Below are positions 19,001-29,929 of a stretch of DNA of 64,000 bases, in pieces. The notes under the pieces are model-generated. The model did not search any database and was not told where the DNA came from. It saw nothing but the letters and a program-made list of their open reading frames with translations. The DNA comes from Bacteroidota bacterium (lineage in GTDB: Bacteria; Bacteroidota; Bacteroidia; Chitinophagales; Chitinophagaceae), in contig JAHEFI010000047.1 in NCBI GenBank assembly GCA_024640255.1, forward strand, positions 80,689-144,688, in the 5' to 3' direction. A program made the position numbers and the translations under genes. Each line of letters begins with the position of its first letter. Positions within the stretch are counted from its first letter, which is position 1.

Positions 19001-20055
19001 TAACTATGCCAAAGAAAACTGACAATAGAAGGGATGATATAATCCAATTTATAAGGAATAATCCAAAATGCTCTTCTAAAGAAATACATGATGGATTAGG
19101 ACTTAATATGAGTGTTATTACATTGCGTAGAGTATTGCAAGAATTAAGTACAACTGGTTTAATTAATGCACTGGGAGCATTAAAAAGTAGAAGATATGAA
19201 ATAAGTAGTGCTTATAATATCATAAGACCAATTGATATTGAAAAATATTTTGAAAAGGAGATTGATGATAGAATTATTCAAGATAGATTTAATCATGATT
19301 TGATTACTCAAACACTAAGTAACATTTCAATTTATACAGATTCCGAAATTGATAATTTAAACAAATTACAAGAAAAGTTTAAGTCAAATTCATCTAAATT
19401 AAGTGCAACTGAATATAAAAATGAATTAGAGCGTTTAGCAATAGATTTAAGCTGGAAGTCTTCTCAAATTGAAGGTAATACCTATTCTTTATTGGAAACA
19501 GAAAGACTATTAAAGGATAAAGAAACTGCAGCTGGTAAGACTAAAGATGAAGCAACGATGTTGTTAAACCACAAAGATGCATTAGATTTTATTATTGGTC
19601 ATCCAGATTATATTAATCCATTAACTGTTTCAAGTATAGAAGATATACATAGTATATTGGTTAAGGATTTAGATATTTCAAGAAATGTTAGAAAGGGTAG
19701 GGTAGGTATATCTGGTACAAATTACAAGCCACTTGATAATGAATTTCAAATCAAAGAGGCACTTAAGTCAATGTGTGATATTGTAAATTCAAAAGAAAAT
19801 GTATTTGAAGAAGCGTTATTAGCACTTGTACTAATATCCTATATACAACCATTTTCCGATGGTAATAAAAGGACTGCAAGGATTATTAGTAATGCAATTT
19901 TGATGAATAATCACTACTGTCCAATTTCATTTAGAACTATAGATTCCATCGAGTATAAGAAGGCCATGTTGATATTCTATGAACAAACCAACATCAATCC
20001 TTTTAAAAACATCTTTATTGGACAATTCGAATTTGCTGTGAATACTTACTTTTAA
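18988..20055 (+). CDS. Fic-family protein with N-terminal winged helix; active-site motif QPFSDGNKRTAR
   Basis: inhibitory-type 'SSQIEGN', 'GRVGISGTNYKPL', 'YIQPFSDGNKRTARI'; ATG 19006 (MPKKTDNRRDD) is an alternative start. Confidence 0.85.
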   Translation: MIDKITMPKKTDNRRDDIIQFIRNNPKCSSKEIHDGLGLNMSVITLRRVLQELSTTGLINALGALKSRRYEISSAYNIIRPIDIEKYFEKEIDDRIIQDRFNHDLITQTLSNISIYTDSEIDNLNKLQEKFKSNSSKLSATEYKNELERLAIDLSWKSSQIEGNTYSLLETERLLKDKETAAGKTKDEATMLLNHKDALDFIIGHPDYINPLTVSSIEDIHSILVKDLDISRNVRKGRVGISGTNYKPLDNEFQIKEALKSMCDIVNSKENVFEEALLALVLISYIQPFSDGNKRTARIISNAILMNNHYCPISFRTIDSIEYKKAMLIFYEQTNINPFKNIFIGQFEFAVNTYF

Positions 20056-20118
20056 TTACAATGCACACTTATTACTAAAAGTGAATATTGTTATAGACTA
20101 TATATAAATTGTTAATGT

Positions 20119-20460
20119 TTATTCAGAATCAAATGAATAGAGAAAATTTTCTTCAAAATCATGTTTATTCGCCATCTCTCTTAATTTCTTATATCCTTTT
20201 CCCAAACACCCTCACATTCAGAGCTGAAATCTCAATAGCGGTCATAATTTTGGGGTCTATGTAATGTGTTTTTTTAGAACACCTCTATCTGCACTATTAG
20301 TTACTAAACCTGTTTCCACACCCAATTCTTTGTTTTGCCAAGAGATATATGTTTTGAGCAATTCGCACAGTTTGATGCGTTTGATTTTTTTCAACTATTG
20401 AAAGACAATTATAATTATTGGGAAAGGAATCAAAATATCTTTCATTAAATCTTAGATATC
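20119..20460 (-). pseudogene. frameshifted remnant of an unidentified protein gene
   Basis: minus-strand pieces in different frames: RYLRFNERYFDSFPNNYNCLSIVEK / KRIKLCELLKTYISWQNKELGVETGLVTNSADRGVLKK / THYIDPKIMTAIEISALNVRVFGK / GKGYKKLREMANKHDFEENFLYSFDSE*; breaks fall in A-runs. Confidence 0.6.
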
Positions 20461-20484
20461 TTTACCATATATTTTTTGTATTTA

Positions 20485-23280
20485 CTAAATTACCTTTTTC
20501 TCTTTAAACTCTTTTGGAGTAATATTAAATTTAGATTTGAATACAGTAGAAAAATAGGCTTGAGAGGAAAACCCAACTTTATAAGCCACTTCTGAGATGG
20601 TAATATTCTCATTTAGTAATAAATACTTTGCCCTTTGTAATCGCACTGATAAAATATATTCATTTATATTATAACCAAGTAACGCCCTTACTTTCCGGTA
20701 TAGTTGAACCCTAGAAACACCGATTTCTCTACAAATATCATCTACAGAAACGTTTTCATTAGACAAGTTTTTCTCAACAATTGATGTAAAGTCATTAATG
20801 AACTTTCTATCTAATTTATTGGGCATATTTGATTTGGATTCACTTGTTAATTCACTAGTGAAATGATTTTTTAATGTAAATCTATTTTTTAAGATAGCAT
20901 TTATTGTTTCTTCTAAGTATTCAAAATTAAAAGGTTTTGTAATGTAAGCATCTGCCTTTGTTTTCATGCCTTCAATCTGATCTTCATTTGCATTTTTTGC
21001 AGTTAGTTGAATAACAGGTATATGTGATGTTTTTACATCATTTTTGATAATTTCAGTTAGTGCAAATCCATTTAATTTAGGCATTATTATATCAGTTATT
21101 ACTAAATCTGGTATATATTCGTAAATCAAATTCAATCCATCCTCTCCATTTTCTGCTGTAATAATTTCGTAATTAACATTTAGTTTATTTTTTAAGAATT
21201 CTCTTAAATCAACGTTATCCTCTATTAAAATAATTGTGTATTCAGCATTTGATATGGAGTTATTATTTTCAATTTCAATTGGAATAAAATCATTTATGTA
21301 CAATCCAGATATCGACTTATCTAATGTATTAGCAGTATTACTGTTTTGTTCATCTAATGGAATTGGTACTTCTTTAATTATTGGCAAAGTAATTATAAAC
21401 TCAGTGCCTAAACCTTTTTTGCTATTTATTTGAATCGTCCCATTAAGTAAATGAATTAATTCCTTTGATAATGATAGTCCAATACCTGTACCTTGAAGCG
21501 TACTGCTATGTCCTTGGTAAAATATATCAAAAGCATGTTGAGCCTCTTCCTCGGTCATGCCAATTCCATTGTCAATTACTCTTATTGTAGCTGTATTGTC
21601 TTTAATGTTATTTTCTACAATGATCGAGATATTTCCATATTCTTCTGTAAATTTAAACGCATTTGAAAGTATATTAAAAAGTACTTTGTCTAGCATTTCT
21701 AAGTCGGTGGAAATATTAAAAGGTTCAGCTTTAAATTTTGTATTGTAAACTATATTCTTCTTTTTTGCAAGATTATTAAAGTTAAAAGCAATTTCAGAAA
21801 TAAAGTGTTGTAAGTCAAAAGTTGAAATTTTTAGATTCATCTTACCTTCTTCAATTTTCCTAAAGTCCATCAATTGATTAATAAGTCTTAATAATCGATT
21901 TGCATTCCTTTCTATTAATTCTAGATTTCCTTTAAGCGTGAAGTGTAATTTTGATGATTTTAGAGTATCTTCTAAAGGAGCCATTATCAATGTTAATGGA
22001 GTTCTTAGTTCGTGAGATATGTTTGTAAAGAAATTGAATTTTGCATCTGAAGCTTCTTTAAGTTTTTCGATTAAAATTTCAAGATTATTTTTTTGCTTTA
22101 TTATCTCATTATTTTGATTCTCAATTTTAATTCTAATTTTTTTATTTTCATTCAAATAAAATAACAATACTCCACCTAAAATAATCATTAACGCTAAAGT
22201 TATTGAGATTGCTAAAATTATATTTGTTTGATTTTTTGTAATTTTTATTTGTTGGTTAATTTTTTCTTGTCGCTTATCTATATCAATTTGTTGAGAATTT
22301 ATCTTTGTGCTTTGTTGAAATAAGGTATTTACATTAGACGAATCAATAACCGTTTCCTTTAGCAGGTTGATCTTAGCGAATGGTTTTTTATTTAAAATGT
22401 CTAAAGCTGTTAGTATCGCTTCTTGCCCGCCTGTAGGGTAGGTTACTGTTGCAGTTAATTGTTTTTTATCAACCATATCCATGCCTAAACCTGGATTTGG
22501 CAAACCGTCCACACCAATGATTTTAAGTTTAGGATTTCCACCAATTTTTTTGTTGATTTCATAAATATGTTTAGCAATAAAATCAGTATGTGCAAATACA
22601 ATGTCAATGTCTTTATGTTTTGATAGTACATTAATTAGTTCCTTTTCGTAATCAACTTGATGATCTTCTAATTCTTTTATTATTTTGATCTCTTTTTCTT
22701 GAGCAATAAAATCTATAAATCCTTTTTCTCTATCTATAAATGGAGAAGCGTTTGAGATTCCCTTTATTACCAAAACATTTCCCTTCTTTTTTAATAAATT
22801 AATGGCATATTTAGCTGCAATTTTTCCAATCTCATAGTTAGATCCGCCAATAAACGAGGTATAATTTTCCGAATTTATCCTTCTATCTATCAGAACTACA
22901 GGAATTCCAGATTGATATACTTTCTCTAAAATTGGAGTTAATGGAATTGAAGCGATTGGGCAAACAATTAATAGATCTACCTTAGCTTTTACTAGCTCTT
23001 CAATTTGAGCAATTTGTTTATTTGCATTTTCACCTGCATCTTTTTTTATGAATTCAATATTATCGTGAAATGAGACTTCTCTTTTCATTTCTGAATTCAT
23101 TGTTTTTCTCCAATCATCATCAGATTGAACTTGTGAGAAGCCAATTTTGAATTTATGTTCTTCATTTTCTGTCCCATTGCATCCTAAACCAGCAATACAT
23201 ATATATAATAAAATAATTATATAAAATAATGAACTAACAAGTTCAGTCCTGCTTTTCAAATTTTTTATGCCTTTATTCAT
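20485..23280 (-). CDS. hybrid two-component system (HTCS): periplasmic sugar-binding sensor, histidine kinase, receiver, AraC HTH
   Basis: Peripla_BP-like N-terminus 'IGFSQVQSDDDWRKTMNSEM', 'NISHELRTPLTLI', 'PDLVITDIIMPKLNG', C-terminal AraC HTH; divergent from a fructan PUL. Confidence 0.93.
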   Translation of the reverse strand: MNKGIKNLKSRTELVSSLFYIIILLYICIAGLGCNGTENEEHKFKIGFSQVQSDDDWRKTMNSEMKREVSFHDNIEFIKKDAGENANKQIAQIEELVKAKVDLLIVCPIASIPLTPILEKVYQSGIPVVLIDRRINSENYTSFIGGSNYEIGKIAAKYAINLLKKKGNVLVIKGISNASPFIDREKGFIDFIAQEKEIKIIKELEDHQVDYEKELINVLSKHKDIDIVFAHTDFIAKHIYEINKKIGGNPKLKIIGVDGLPNPGLGMDMVDKKQLTATVTYPTGGQEAILTALDILNKKPFAKINLLKETVIDSSNVNTLFQQSTKINSQQIDIDKRQEKINQQIKITKNQTNIILAISITLALMIILGGVLLFYLNENKKIRIKIENQNNEIIKQKNNLEILIEKLKEASDAKFNFFTNISHELRTPLTLIMAPLEDTLKSSKLHFTLKGNLELIERNANRLLRLINQLMDFRKIEEGKMNLKISTFDLQHFISEIAFNFNNLAKKKNIVYNTKFKAEPFNISTDLEMLDKVLFNILSNAFKFTEEYGNISIIVENNIKDNTATIRVIDNGIGMTEEEAQHAFDIFYQGHSSTLQGTGIGLSLSKELIHLLNGTIQINSKKGLGTEFIITLPIIKEVPIPLDEQNSNTANTLDKSISGLYINDFIPIEIENNNSISNAEYTIILIEDNVDLREFLKNKLNVNYEIITAENGEDGLNLIYEYIPDLVITDIIMPKLNGFALTEIIKNDVKTSHIPVIQLTAKNANEDQIEGMKTKADAYITKPFNFEYLEETINAILKNRFTLKNHFTSELTSESKSNMPNKLDRKFINDFTSIVEKNLSNENVSVDDICREIGVSRVQLYRKVRALLGYNINEYILSVRLQRAKYLLLNENITISEVAYKVGFSSQAYFSTVFKSKFNITPKEFKEKKVI

Positions 23281-23569
23281 TTAAGAAAATTATGAATTAA
23301 TCAAATAATTCAATTTATATAATTGTATCAATTCATTCAAAATTGCATCTTTTATGAGTATAACCATTTTTTTTTGTGTTTATTGAATCTTTTTTTATAA
23401 AAGCATGGTACAATTTTGAATAAATTTTATCATTTAGATCGTTCATTAATTGCCTAAACAATTGAATTATAATCTTTTATAATAAAACTCAAATTTAGAA
23501 TATATTGATTCGGATTTAGAGTTCTTTACATTGCCAGCATGATAATTTGGATTCTTAATTACGATTGTT

Positions 23570-24919
23570 ATGGTTAAGTCCAAACTTTTTCATTGGTCTA
23601 TTGTGGCCTCTCTTGCTGGTTTTATATTCGGTTTTGATACCGTAGTAATTTCTGGCGCCAATTTACCTATTAAGAATTTATGGCATACCACTCCTTTGTT
23701 TCATGGTTTTTTCATAATGTCAATGGCATTGTGGGGGACATTATTTGGTGCTCTTATTGGCGGTATGCCAACTGAAAAATACGGTAGAAAAAAAGTATTA
23801 ATTTTTGTTGGCATTTTATTTGCAATTTCTTCTTTAGGATCGGCTTTTGCATTCAATCCTTATAGCTTCTCATTTTTTAGATTTATAGGTGGTGTTGGAA
23901 TAGGTATTTCATCAGTTGTAGCACCAACTTATATTTCAGAAATTTCGACACCTACAACAAGAGGTAAATTAGGGGCTCTTTATCAATTTAATATTGTATT
24001 TGGAATTCTAATAGCATTTTTATCAAATTATTTTTTTCAAGGTGTTGGGGGTATTAACGATTGGAGATGGATGTTAGGCATCTTATTTATCCCATCGCTC
24101 GTATATACTATAATGGTATTTAATATTCCAGAAAGTCCGAGATGGTTAATATTACATTCAAAAAATATTTTACTTGCTTCAACTATTATGGAAGTAATGA
24201 AGGTTGAAAATATTGATAAAGAAATTACGAATATATTAAATAATAGAGATAATACTAAACCAACTATTTTTCAAATTATTAATGATAAAAAATTTAGAAT
24301 AATAATAGGTTTAGCTTTTTTTATAGCTTTTTTTAATCAAATGTCAGGAATTAATTTTATTCTTTATTACGCACCTGAAATTTTATCTAGAGTTGGACTT
24401 GCTGAAAAAGATTCATTACTAAACTCTATATTAATTGGAGGAGTTAATTTACTTTTCACCTTTATTGGATTATACTTTATTGATAGAATAGGTAGAAGAA
24501 AATTAATGATTTTAGGCTCAATAGGTTATATTATTAGTTTAGTAATGATTTCAGGTTGTTTTTTATCACATTCTAATTATTCTATATTAATATTTTTTAT
24601 TTTGACATTTATTGCTTCACATGCCATCGGACAAGGAGCAGTAATTTGGGTTTTTATATCAGAAATATTTCCAAATCAATTTAGGGCAATAGGACAATCA
24701 TTTGGGGCAAGTATTCATTGGGTTTTTGCTGCAATAATTACATTATTTACACCCTATTTTTTAGATGAAAAATTTGGAATATTTAAAGATAATCCATGGC
24801 CAATTTTTGCATTTTTTGCTTTTATGATGTTAATACAATTTATCTGGGTGTTATTTAAAATGCCAGAAACAAAAAACACTTCATTGGAAGATTTAGAGAA
24901 AAAATTATTAGTCAAATAG
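23570..24919 (+). CDS. MFS sugar porter (probable fructose/sugar transporter)
   Basis: 'GFIFGFDTVVISGA', 'KYGRKK', 'PESPRWL', 'DRIGRRKLM', 'PETKNTSLEDLE'. Confidence 0.9.
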   Translation: MVKSKLFHWSIVASLAGFIFGFDTVVISGANLPIKNLWHTTPLFHGFFIMSMALWGTLFGALIGGMPTEKYGRKKVLIFVGILFAISSLGSAFAFNPYSFSFFRFIGGVGIGISSVVAPTYISEISTPTTRGKLGALYQFNIVFGILIAFLSNYFFQGVGGINDWRWMLGILFIPSLVYTIMVFNIPESPRWLILHSKNILLASTIMEVMKVENIDKEITNILNNRDNTKPTIFQIINDKKFRIIIGLAFFIAFFNQMSGINFILYYAPEILSRVGLAEKDSLLNSILIGGVNLLFTFIGLYFIDRIGRRKLMILGSIGYIISLVMISGCFLSHSNYSILIFFILTFIASHAIGQGAVIWVFISEIFPNQFRAIGQSFGASIHWVFAAIITLFTPYFLDEKFGIFKDNPWPIFAFFAFMMLIQFIWVLFKMPETKNTSLEDLEKKLLVK

Positions 24920-24965
24920 TATAAAAATTTCGATTGCTCGATTATTTAAAATTAAAAATTAAACT

Positions 24966-27900
24966 ATGAAAAAAACCTTTCTTGTTTTTATTGTAATGAT
25001 TCTAGCATTACAATATGCTTCTGCACAAAGACAGTTGACTGGTTCTGTCAAAGATGCAAACACAAATCAGCCACTTGTTGGTGCGAGTATTATTGTTCAA
25101 GGTTCAACTAAGGGAGTTGCAACTAATGCTGAAGGTAAATTTAGTATTACTTTACCAGGCAAAGCTGAAAATATCATTGTTGGCTTTGTTGGTTTTGACT
25201 CTAAAGTAATTTCAATTGTGAATAAAACTGAAGTAAATGTTTTATTATCAGGCGTGAAAGACCTTGATGAGACTGTTGTGATTGGTTATACTTCACAAAG
25301 GAAAAAGGATTTAACAGGTGCTGTTGCTGTTGTTGAATTGTCTCCTGTGAAAAATAATAGTTCTGGAAATGTAATGCAATCATTACAAGGAAGGGTTGCA
25401 GGCCTATATATCGAAAAAGATGGTTCACCAAATGGTTCAAATGGACGTATTTTAATCCGTGGTGCCAATACATTAGGCAATAATGACCCATTATATGTAA
25501 TTGATGGTATTCCAACCACAAGACCTGAAGTTTTTCAAAATTTGAATCCAGCAAATATTGCTTCAGTTCAAGTTTTAAAAGATGCATCTGCTGAATCTAT
25601 TTATGGAGCTAGAGCATCGAATGGAGTGATTATTGTTACCACAAAAAATGGCGGTAATTCAAATGGTAAAGTTGAGTTACAATTTAATTCTAGTACTTCA
25701 TTTCAATCTGAAAAATCTATGAGATTTAAGATGTTAAATGCAGTCGATAGAGGAAAGGCTTTATGGCAAGCTTCTGTAAATGACGGTCAAGATCCTGCAG
25801 CTGGATACGGAGAGATTTATGATTTTAATTGGAATAAAGATTTTAAAAATCCTCAATTAACAAGCGTTACACCAAAACCATTTGTTGGTGGAGATCCAAA
25901 TACACCATTTGGTAACACAGACTGGCAAAGTGAGATGTATAAGACTGGTGTAGTAACTAACAATACATTAACAGCCTCTGTTGGGAATAAAAATTCTTCG
26001 ATGACTTTTAGCCTTGCACATTTAAAGAATTCTGGAATGTTGAAGTTTACTGGTTATGAAAGGACTAGTGCAAGTGTCAGCGGAATAACACGTTCTTTTA
26101 ATGATAAAGTATCATTAGGGTTCAATTTTAATATTGCAAATTCTAATGAAACGCTAACTGCTCGTGATTTAGGCGGTGCTTCAACTACTTTCTTAGCTGT
26201 AACATTAGCTCCTACAATTCCAGTGTATCAAAAAGATGGTAAAACCTATGCAGGTGAATTAGGAGCAGGATATTCAGATAGAAATAATCCTCTACATATG
26301 CAAGATTTAGCTAAGTGGAATAATGCAAATAGGCTAAGTTCTTTTGGTAACGTGTTTTTAGAAATTCAGCCAATAAAGAATTTATATTTCAAATCAAATA
26401 TTGGTGCTGATAATGCATATTTTAATAATAAAGTTATTACTCCAACTTTTTCTGAAGGAGCTTTAAATAGAACAACTAATAGCTTATCTTTTGATCAAAA
26501 TCATTACTTAAGTACAACCTTTTCAAATACATTAAGATATAATCTAGATCTAAATGAAAATAACAGATTCAAAATATTGGTTGGTACTGAATTAATCAAA
26601 ACGAATTTAGATTATCAGTTTAGTAAAAAAGAAGGCTACGCTCTTCAAGAAAAAGACTACTTCACTTTAAGTGCAGGTACTGGAAATACAACATTAACTG
26701 GTGGGTCAACTGGTCATAGTTTATTCTCGCAATTTGGAAGAGTTGATTATAGTTTCTCAGATAAATATTTAGCTGCTGTTACTGTAAGAAGAGATGGTTC
26801 TTCAAGATTTGGATCAGATAATAGATATGGTATATTTCCAGCTGCTTCTTTAGGTTGGAGAATTGACAGAGAGGGTTTTATGAAGAATAATCAAATTTTT
26901 TCTGAATTAAAAGCTAGAGTTGGAGTAGGTAGAGTTGGTAATCAACAAATTGGTGATTTAGCTCGATTTGGATTATTTGATACGAGATACGGAACAACAA
27001 TGGCACAATTGGTTGGAGGCTTTTGGGAACAATATATGAATATAGGTACAGCCTATTCATTGTCTGGTGCAAATACTGGTACCTTACCTTCTGGCTTTGT
27101 TCAAACACAAGCTGCAAATTCAGGTTTAAAATGGGAAACTACCGACGAAGTAAATGCTGGAATTGATTTCTCCATTTTGAGAAATTCTATTTTTGGTTCA
27201 TTTGATTATTTTTCAAGAAATACTTCAGGTATATTAATTACGCCACCTGTTGCTTCAGCTTTAGGTGAAGGGCAATCAAAAGCTGTTAATGGAGCATCTA
27301 AAAGTAATAAAGGATGGGAGTTTGTTATAGGCTACCAAAGTCAACAAAAAGGCGATTTTAAATATAATGTAAGATTAAACCTTGCTCATTTTAGAGATCA
27401 AATTACAGAGTTGCCAGAAAGTGTTAGACCAGCATATCCAGGAAATCTTGTAAGTACAATTTTAGGTCACTCTCAATTTGACATTTTTGGATATAAGTCT
27501 AATGGTTTATTTCAATCTCAGTCTGAAGTTGATGCAGCACCTAAACAAATTGGAGCAGGACCTGGACGTATTCGTTATGTTGATATTAACAAGGACGGAA
27601 AAATTGATGATTTAGATAGAACTTGGATTGGAACTACACTTCCATCTCTAGAATATGGAGCAAGAATTGATGTTAGTTATAAAAACTTTGACTTGTCTAT
27701 TTTTGGATCAGGTGTTGCTGGTAAAACTGGGTTTGATGTATATACTTTATTTAATAATTTAATGAGAAGTAGAGAGAATGTAGGGCCAGGTGTGTTTAAT
27801 GGGTGGACTCCAAGTAATAAGCAAACAAATGTTCCAGCTTTGACATTATCTGACAATAATAATGAAGGAAGGGGTTCTGATTATTTCTTCGTGAATGCAT

Positions 27901-28103
27901 CTTATTTTAAATTAAGAAATATTCAATTAGGATACACAGTTGATACCAAAAAGGTATTCAATCGTATAAGAATTTACGGAATGGCTGAAAATTTATTTTG
28001 GATTAAAAGTAAAAAGTATACAAGTCCGGATCCTGAAAGAATTGATTTAGATCCAGTTCCAATTCCTAAAACTTTTACGATAGGTATTAACGCATCATTT
28101 TAA
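24966..28103 (+). CDS. susC: SusC-family TonB-dependent outer-membrane transporter
   Basis: CarboxypepD_reg-like N-terminus, 'DETVVIGYTSQRKKDLTGAV', plug 'PLYVIDGIPTTRPEVFQNLNPANIASVQVLKDASAESIYGARASNGVIIVTTK'. Confidence 0.95.
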   Translation: MKKTFLVFIVMILALQYASAQRQLTGSVKDANTNQPLVGASIIVQGSTKGVATNAEGKFSITLPGKAENIIVGFVGFDSKVISIVNKTEVNVLLSGVKDLDETVVIGYTSQRKKDLTGAVAVVELSPVKNNSSGNVMQSLQGRVAGLYIEKDGSPNGSNGRILIRGANTLGNNDPLYVIDGIPTTRPEVFQNLNPANIASVQVLKDASAESIYGARASNGVIIVTTKNGGNSNGKVELQFNSSTSFQSEKSMRFKMLNAVDRGKALWQASVNDGQDPAAGYGEIYDFNWNKDFKNPQLTSVTPKPFVGGDPNTPFGNTDWQSEMYKTGVVTNNTLTASVGNKNSSMTFSLAHLKNSGMLKFTGYERTSASVSGITRSFNDKVSLGFNFNIANSNETLTARDLGGASTTFLAVTLAPTIPVYQKDGKTYAGELGAGYSDRNNPLHMQDLAKWNNANRLSSFGNVFLEIQPIKNLYFKSNIGADNAYFNNKVITPTFSEGALNRTTNSLSFDQNHYLSTTFSNTLRYNLDLNENNRFKILVGTELIKTNLDYQFSKKEGYALQEKDYFTLSAGTGNTTLTGGSTGHSLFSQFGRVDYSFSDKYLAAVTVRRDGSSRFGSDNRYGIFPAASLGWRIDREGFMKNNQIFSELKARVGVGRVGNQQIGDLARFGLFDTRYGTTMAQLVGGFWEQYMNIGTAYSLSGANTGTLPSGFVQTQAANSGLKWETTDEVNAGIDFSILRNSIFGSFDYFSRNTSGILITPPVASALGEGQSKAVNGASKSNKGWEFVIGYQSQQKGDFKYNVRLNLAHFRDQITELPESVRPAYPGNLVSTILGHSQFDIFGYKSNGLFQSQSEVDAAPKQIGAGPGRIRYVDINKDGKIDDLDRTWIGTTLPSLEYGARIDVSYKNFDLSIFGSGVAGKTGFDVYTLFNNLMRSRENVGPGVFNGWTPSNKQTNVPALTLSDNNNEGRGSDYFFVNASYFKLRNIQLGYTVDTKKVFNRIRIYGMAENLFWIKSKKYTSPDPERIDLDPVPIPKTFTIGINASF

Positions 28104-28124
28104 GAATTAATAAAATAAATAAAA

Positions 28125-29831
28125 ATGAAAAATAAAATATTATTAGCTTTTGTGACTTCAGGACTATTGATTATTAGTTCTTGTTCAAAAGTATTAGATT
28201 ATAATCCGAAAGGAGTGCTTTCTTCAGCAGATTTAACATCTCCTACAGCAGTTGAAGGATTAGTTACTTCAGCTTATGCAGCAATAGGTAATGGAGATAT
28301 GATTGGACCAATTTATAGCAATTGGGCTTATGGAAGTGTAAGATCTGACGACGCCTATAAAGGAGGTGGAGGAACTGGAGATGTTTGGGAAATTGATGCC
28401 ATGGAGCATTATAACTTAGTATCTCCTTCAATGGGGGCTTTTGTTTCTAGAAGTTGGCAAAATTTATATAAATCTATTTCAAGAGCAAATGTTGCACTTA
28501 GAGCTGTTAATTCACTTACAGATGTGCAATATCCAAATAAAAAAGTAAGATTGGCTGAATTGAAGTTTTTAAGAGCTCATAGCTATTTTACTTTGAAGCG
28601 ATTATATAAAAATATTCCAATTTTTGATGAAACTACTGCAGATACTGCTATATTAAAAGTTTCAAATACTTTATCAAACGATGAGTCTTGGAATAAAATT
28701 GCTGCTGATTTCCAATTTGCTATTGATAATTTACCAAATACACAAACTGAAATTGGCAGAGTTAATAAATATGCAGCTCAAGCTTACTTAGCTAAAACTA
28801 GACTTTATCAAGCATACGAGCAAGATGTTAATAATAAAGTAGTAAATGTAAATAAATCTAGATTACAGGAAGTAGTAAACTTAATTCAGTCTATAATTAC
28901 ATCAGGTAAATATTCTTTAAGTAATGATATTGCAGATAATTTTTTACCTGAAACTGAAAATGGACCTGAATCAATATTTGCAATTCAATTCACCATTAAT
29001 GATGGAACCACATCTGGTCGTTTAAGCTTTGAAGATGGATTAAACTATCCCCATGGTGCACCACAATATGGATGTTGTGGTTTCCATGCACCTAGCCAAA
29101 ATCTTGTAAATGCTTTTACTACTGATGCTAACGGGTTGCCTAATTTTGAAACATTTAATAATTCAATTGCTAATTTAAAAACTGCTACTGTAGATGTTCG
29201 TATTGATCATACTGTGGGCATTGACGGCCATCCTTATAAATATGACAATACCAAGCCATTTAGTAATAGTTGGGTTCGTGATGCAGGCGTGTATGGCAAT
29301 TTCCATACAATGCGAAATCAACAATTGGCAAATAGTTCTTCATATTTTAAACTTGGGCCATTCATGGGCACAGCAAAAAATTATGATATAATTAGATATG
29401 ATGATGTTTTATTAATGCTAGCTGAGGCTTACATTCAATTAGGTCAACAAGATAAAGCGCTTCCTATTATAAATCAAATCAGAACTAGAGCAGCAAATAG
29501 TACAGCAAGATTAAAAAAATCAGATGGAACTTTTGCGTCTAATTATAATTTAAAGAATTATTCTGCAGCAGGATGGACTCAAGATTATGCTCTAAAAGCA
29601 CTACAGTGGGAAAGACGTCTGGAATTTGCTACAGAAGGAGAAAGATTTTTTGATCTTGTTCGTTGGGGAATTGCTGAGAAAACTTTGAATGAATATATTA
29701 ATATAGAAAAAGTGAGAAGAACTTTTTTAACTACAGCGAAATTTACGGCAGGTAGAGATGAGTATTTACCAATTCCTCAATCAGAGATTACGTTTACTAA
29801 TGGACTATATAAACAAAATCCAGGTTATTAA
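28125..29831 (+). CDS. susD: SusD/RagB-family surface glycan-binding lipoprotein
   Basis: lipobox 'IISSCSK', C-terminal 'LQWERRLEFATEGERFFDLVRWG'. Confidence 0.95.
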   Translation: MKNKILLAFVTSGLLIISSCSKVLDYNPKGVLSSADLTSPTAVEGLVTSAYAAIGNGDMIGPIYSNWAYGSVRSDDAYKGGGGTGDVWEIDAMEHYNLVSPSMGAFVSRSWQNLYKSISRANVALRAVNSLTDVQYPNKKVRLAELKFLRAHSYFTLKRLYKNIPIFDETTADTAILKVSNTLSNDESWNKIAADFQFAIDNLPNTQTEIGRVNKYAAQAYLAKTRLYQAYEQDVNNKVVNVNKSRLQEVVNLIQSIITSGKYSLSNDIADNFLPETENGPESIFAIQFTINDGTTSGRLSFEDGLNYPHGAPQYGCCGFHAPSQNLVNAFTTDANGLPNFETFNNSIANLKTATVDVRIDHTVGIDGHPYKYDNTKPFSNSWVRDAGVYGNFHTMRNQQLANSSSYFKLGPFMGTAKNYDIIRYDDVLLMLAEAYIQLGQQDKALPIINQIRTRAANSTARLKKSDGTFASNYNLKNYSAAGWTQDYALKALQWERRLEFATEGERFFDLVRWGIAEKTLNEYINIEKVRRTFLTTAKFTAGRDEYLPIPQSEITFTNGLYKQNPGY

Positions 29832-29929
29832 TATATTCTAAAGTCCTAGTTAACAAATATTTTTCAAATTGGTAAGAGATCAAGGAGTGTAATTAATAAT
29901 TCTTGATCTCTTACCTTTAATATTCTCTT

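Noticed and set aside
25201-25587. Minus-strand ORFs inside susC (25201-25587, 25286-25519, 26914-27117)
   Set aside because: Low-complexity shadow ORFs antisense to a confident SusC gene.
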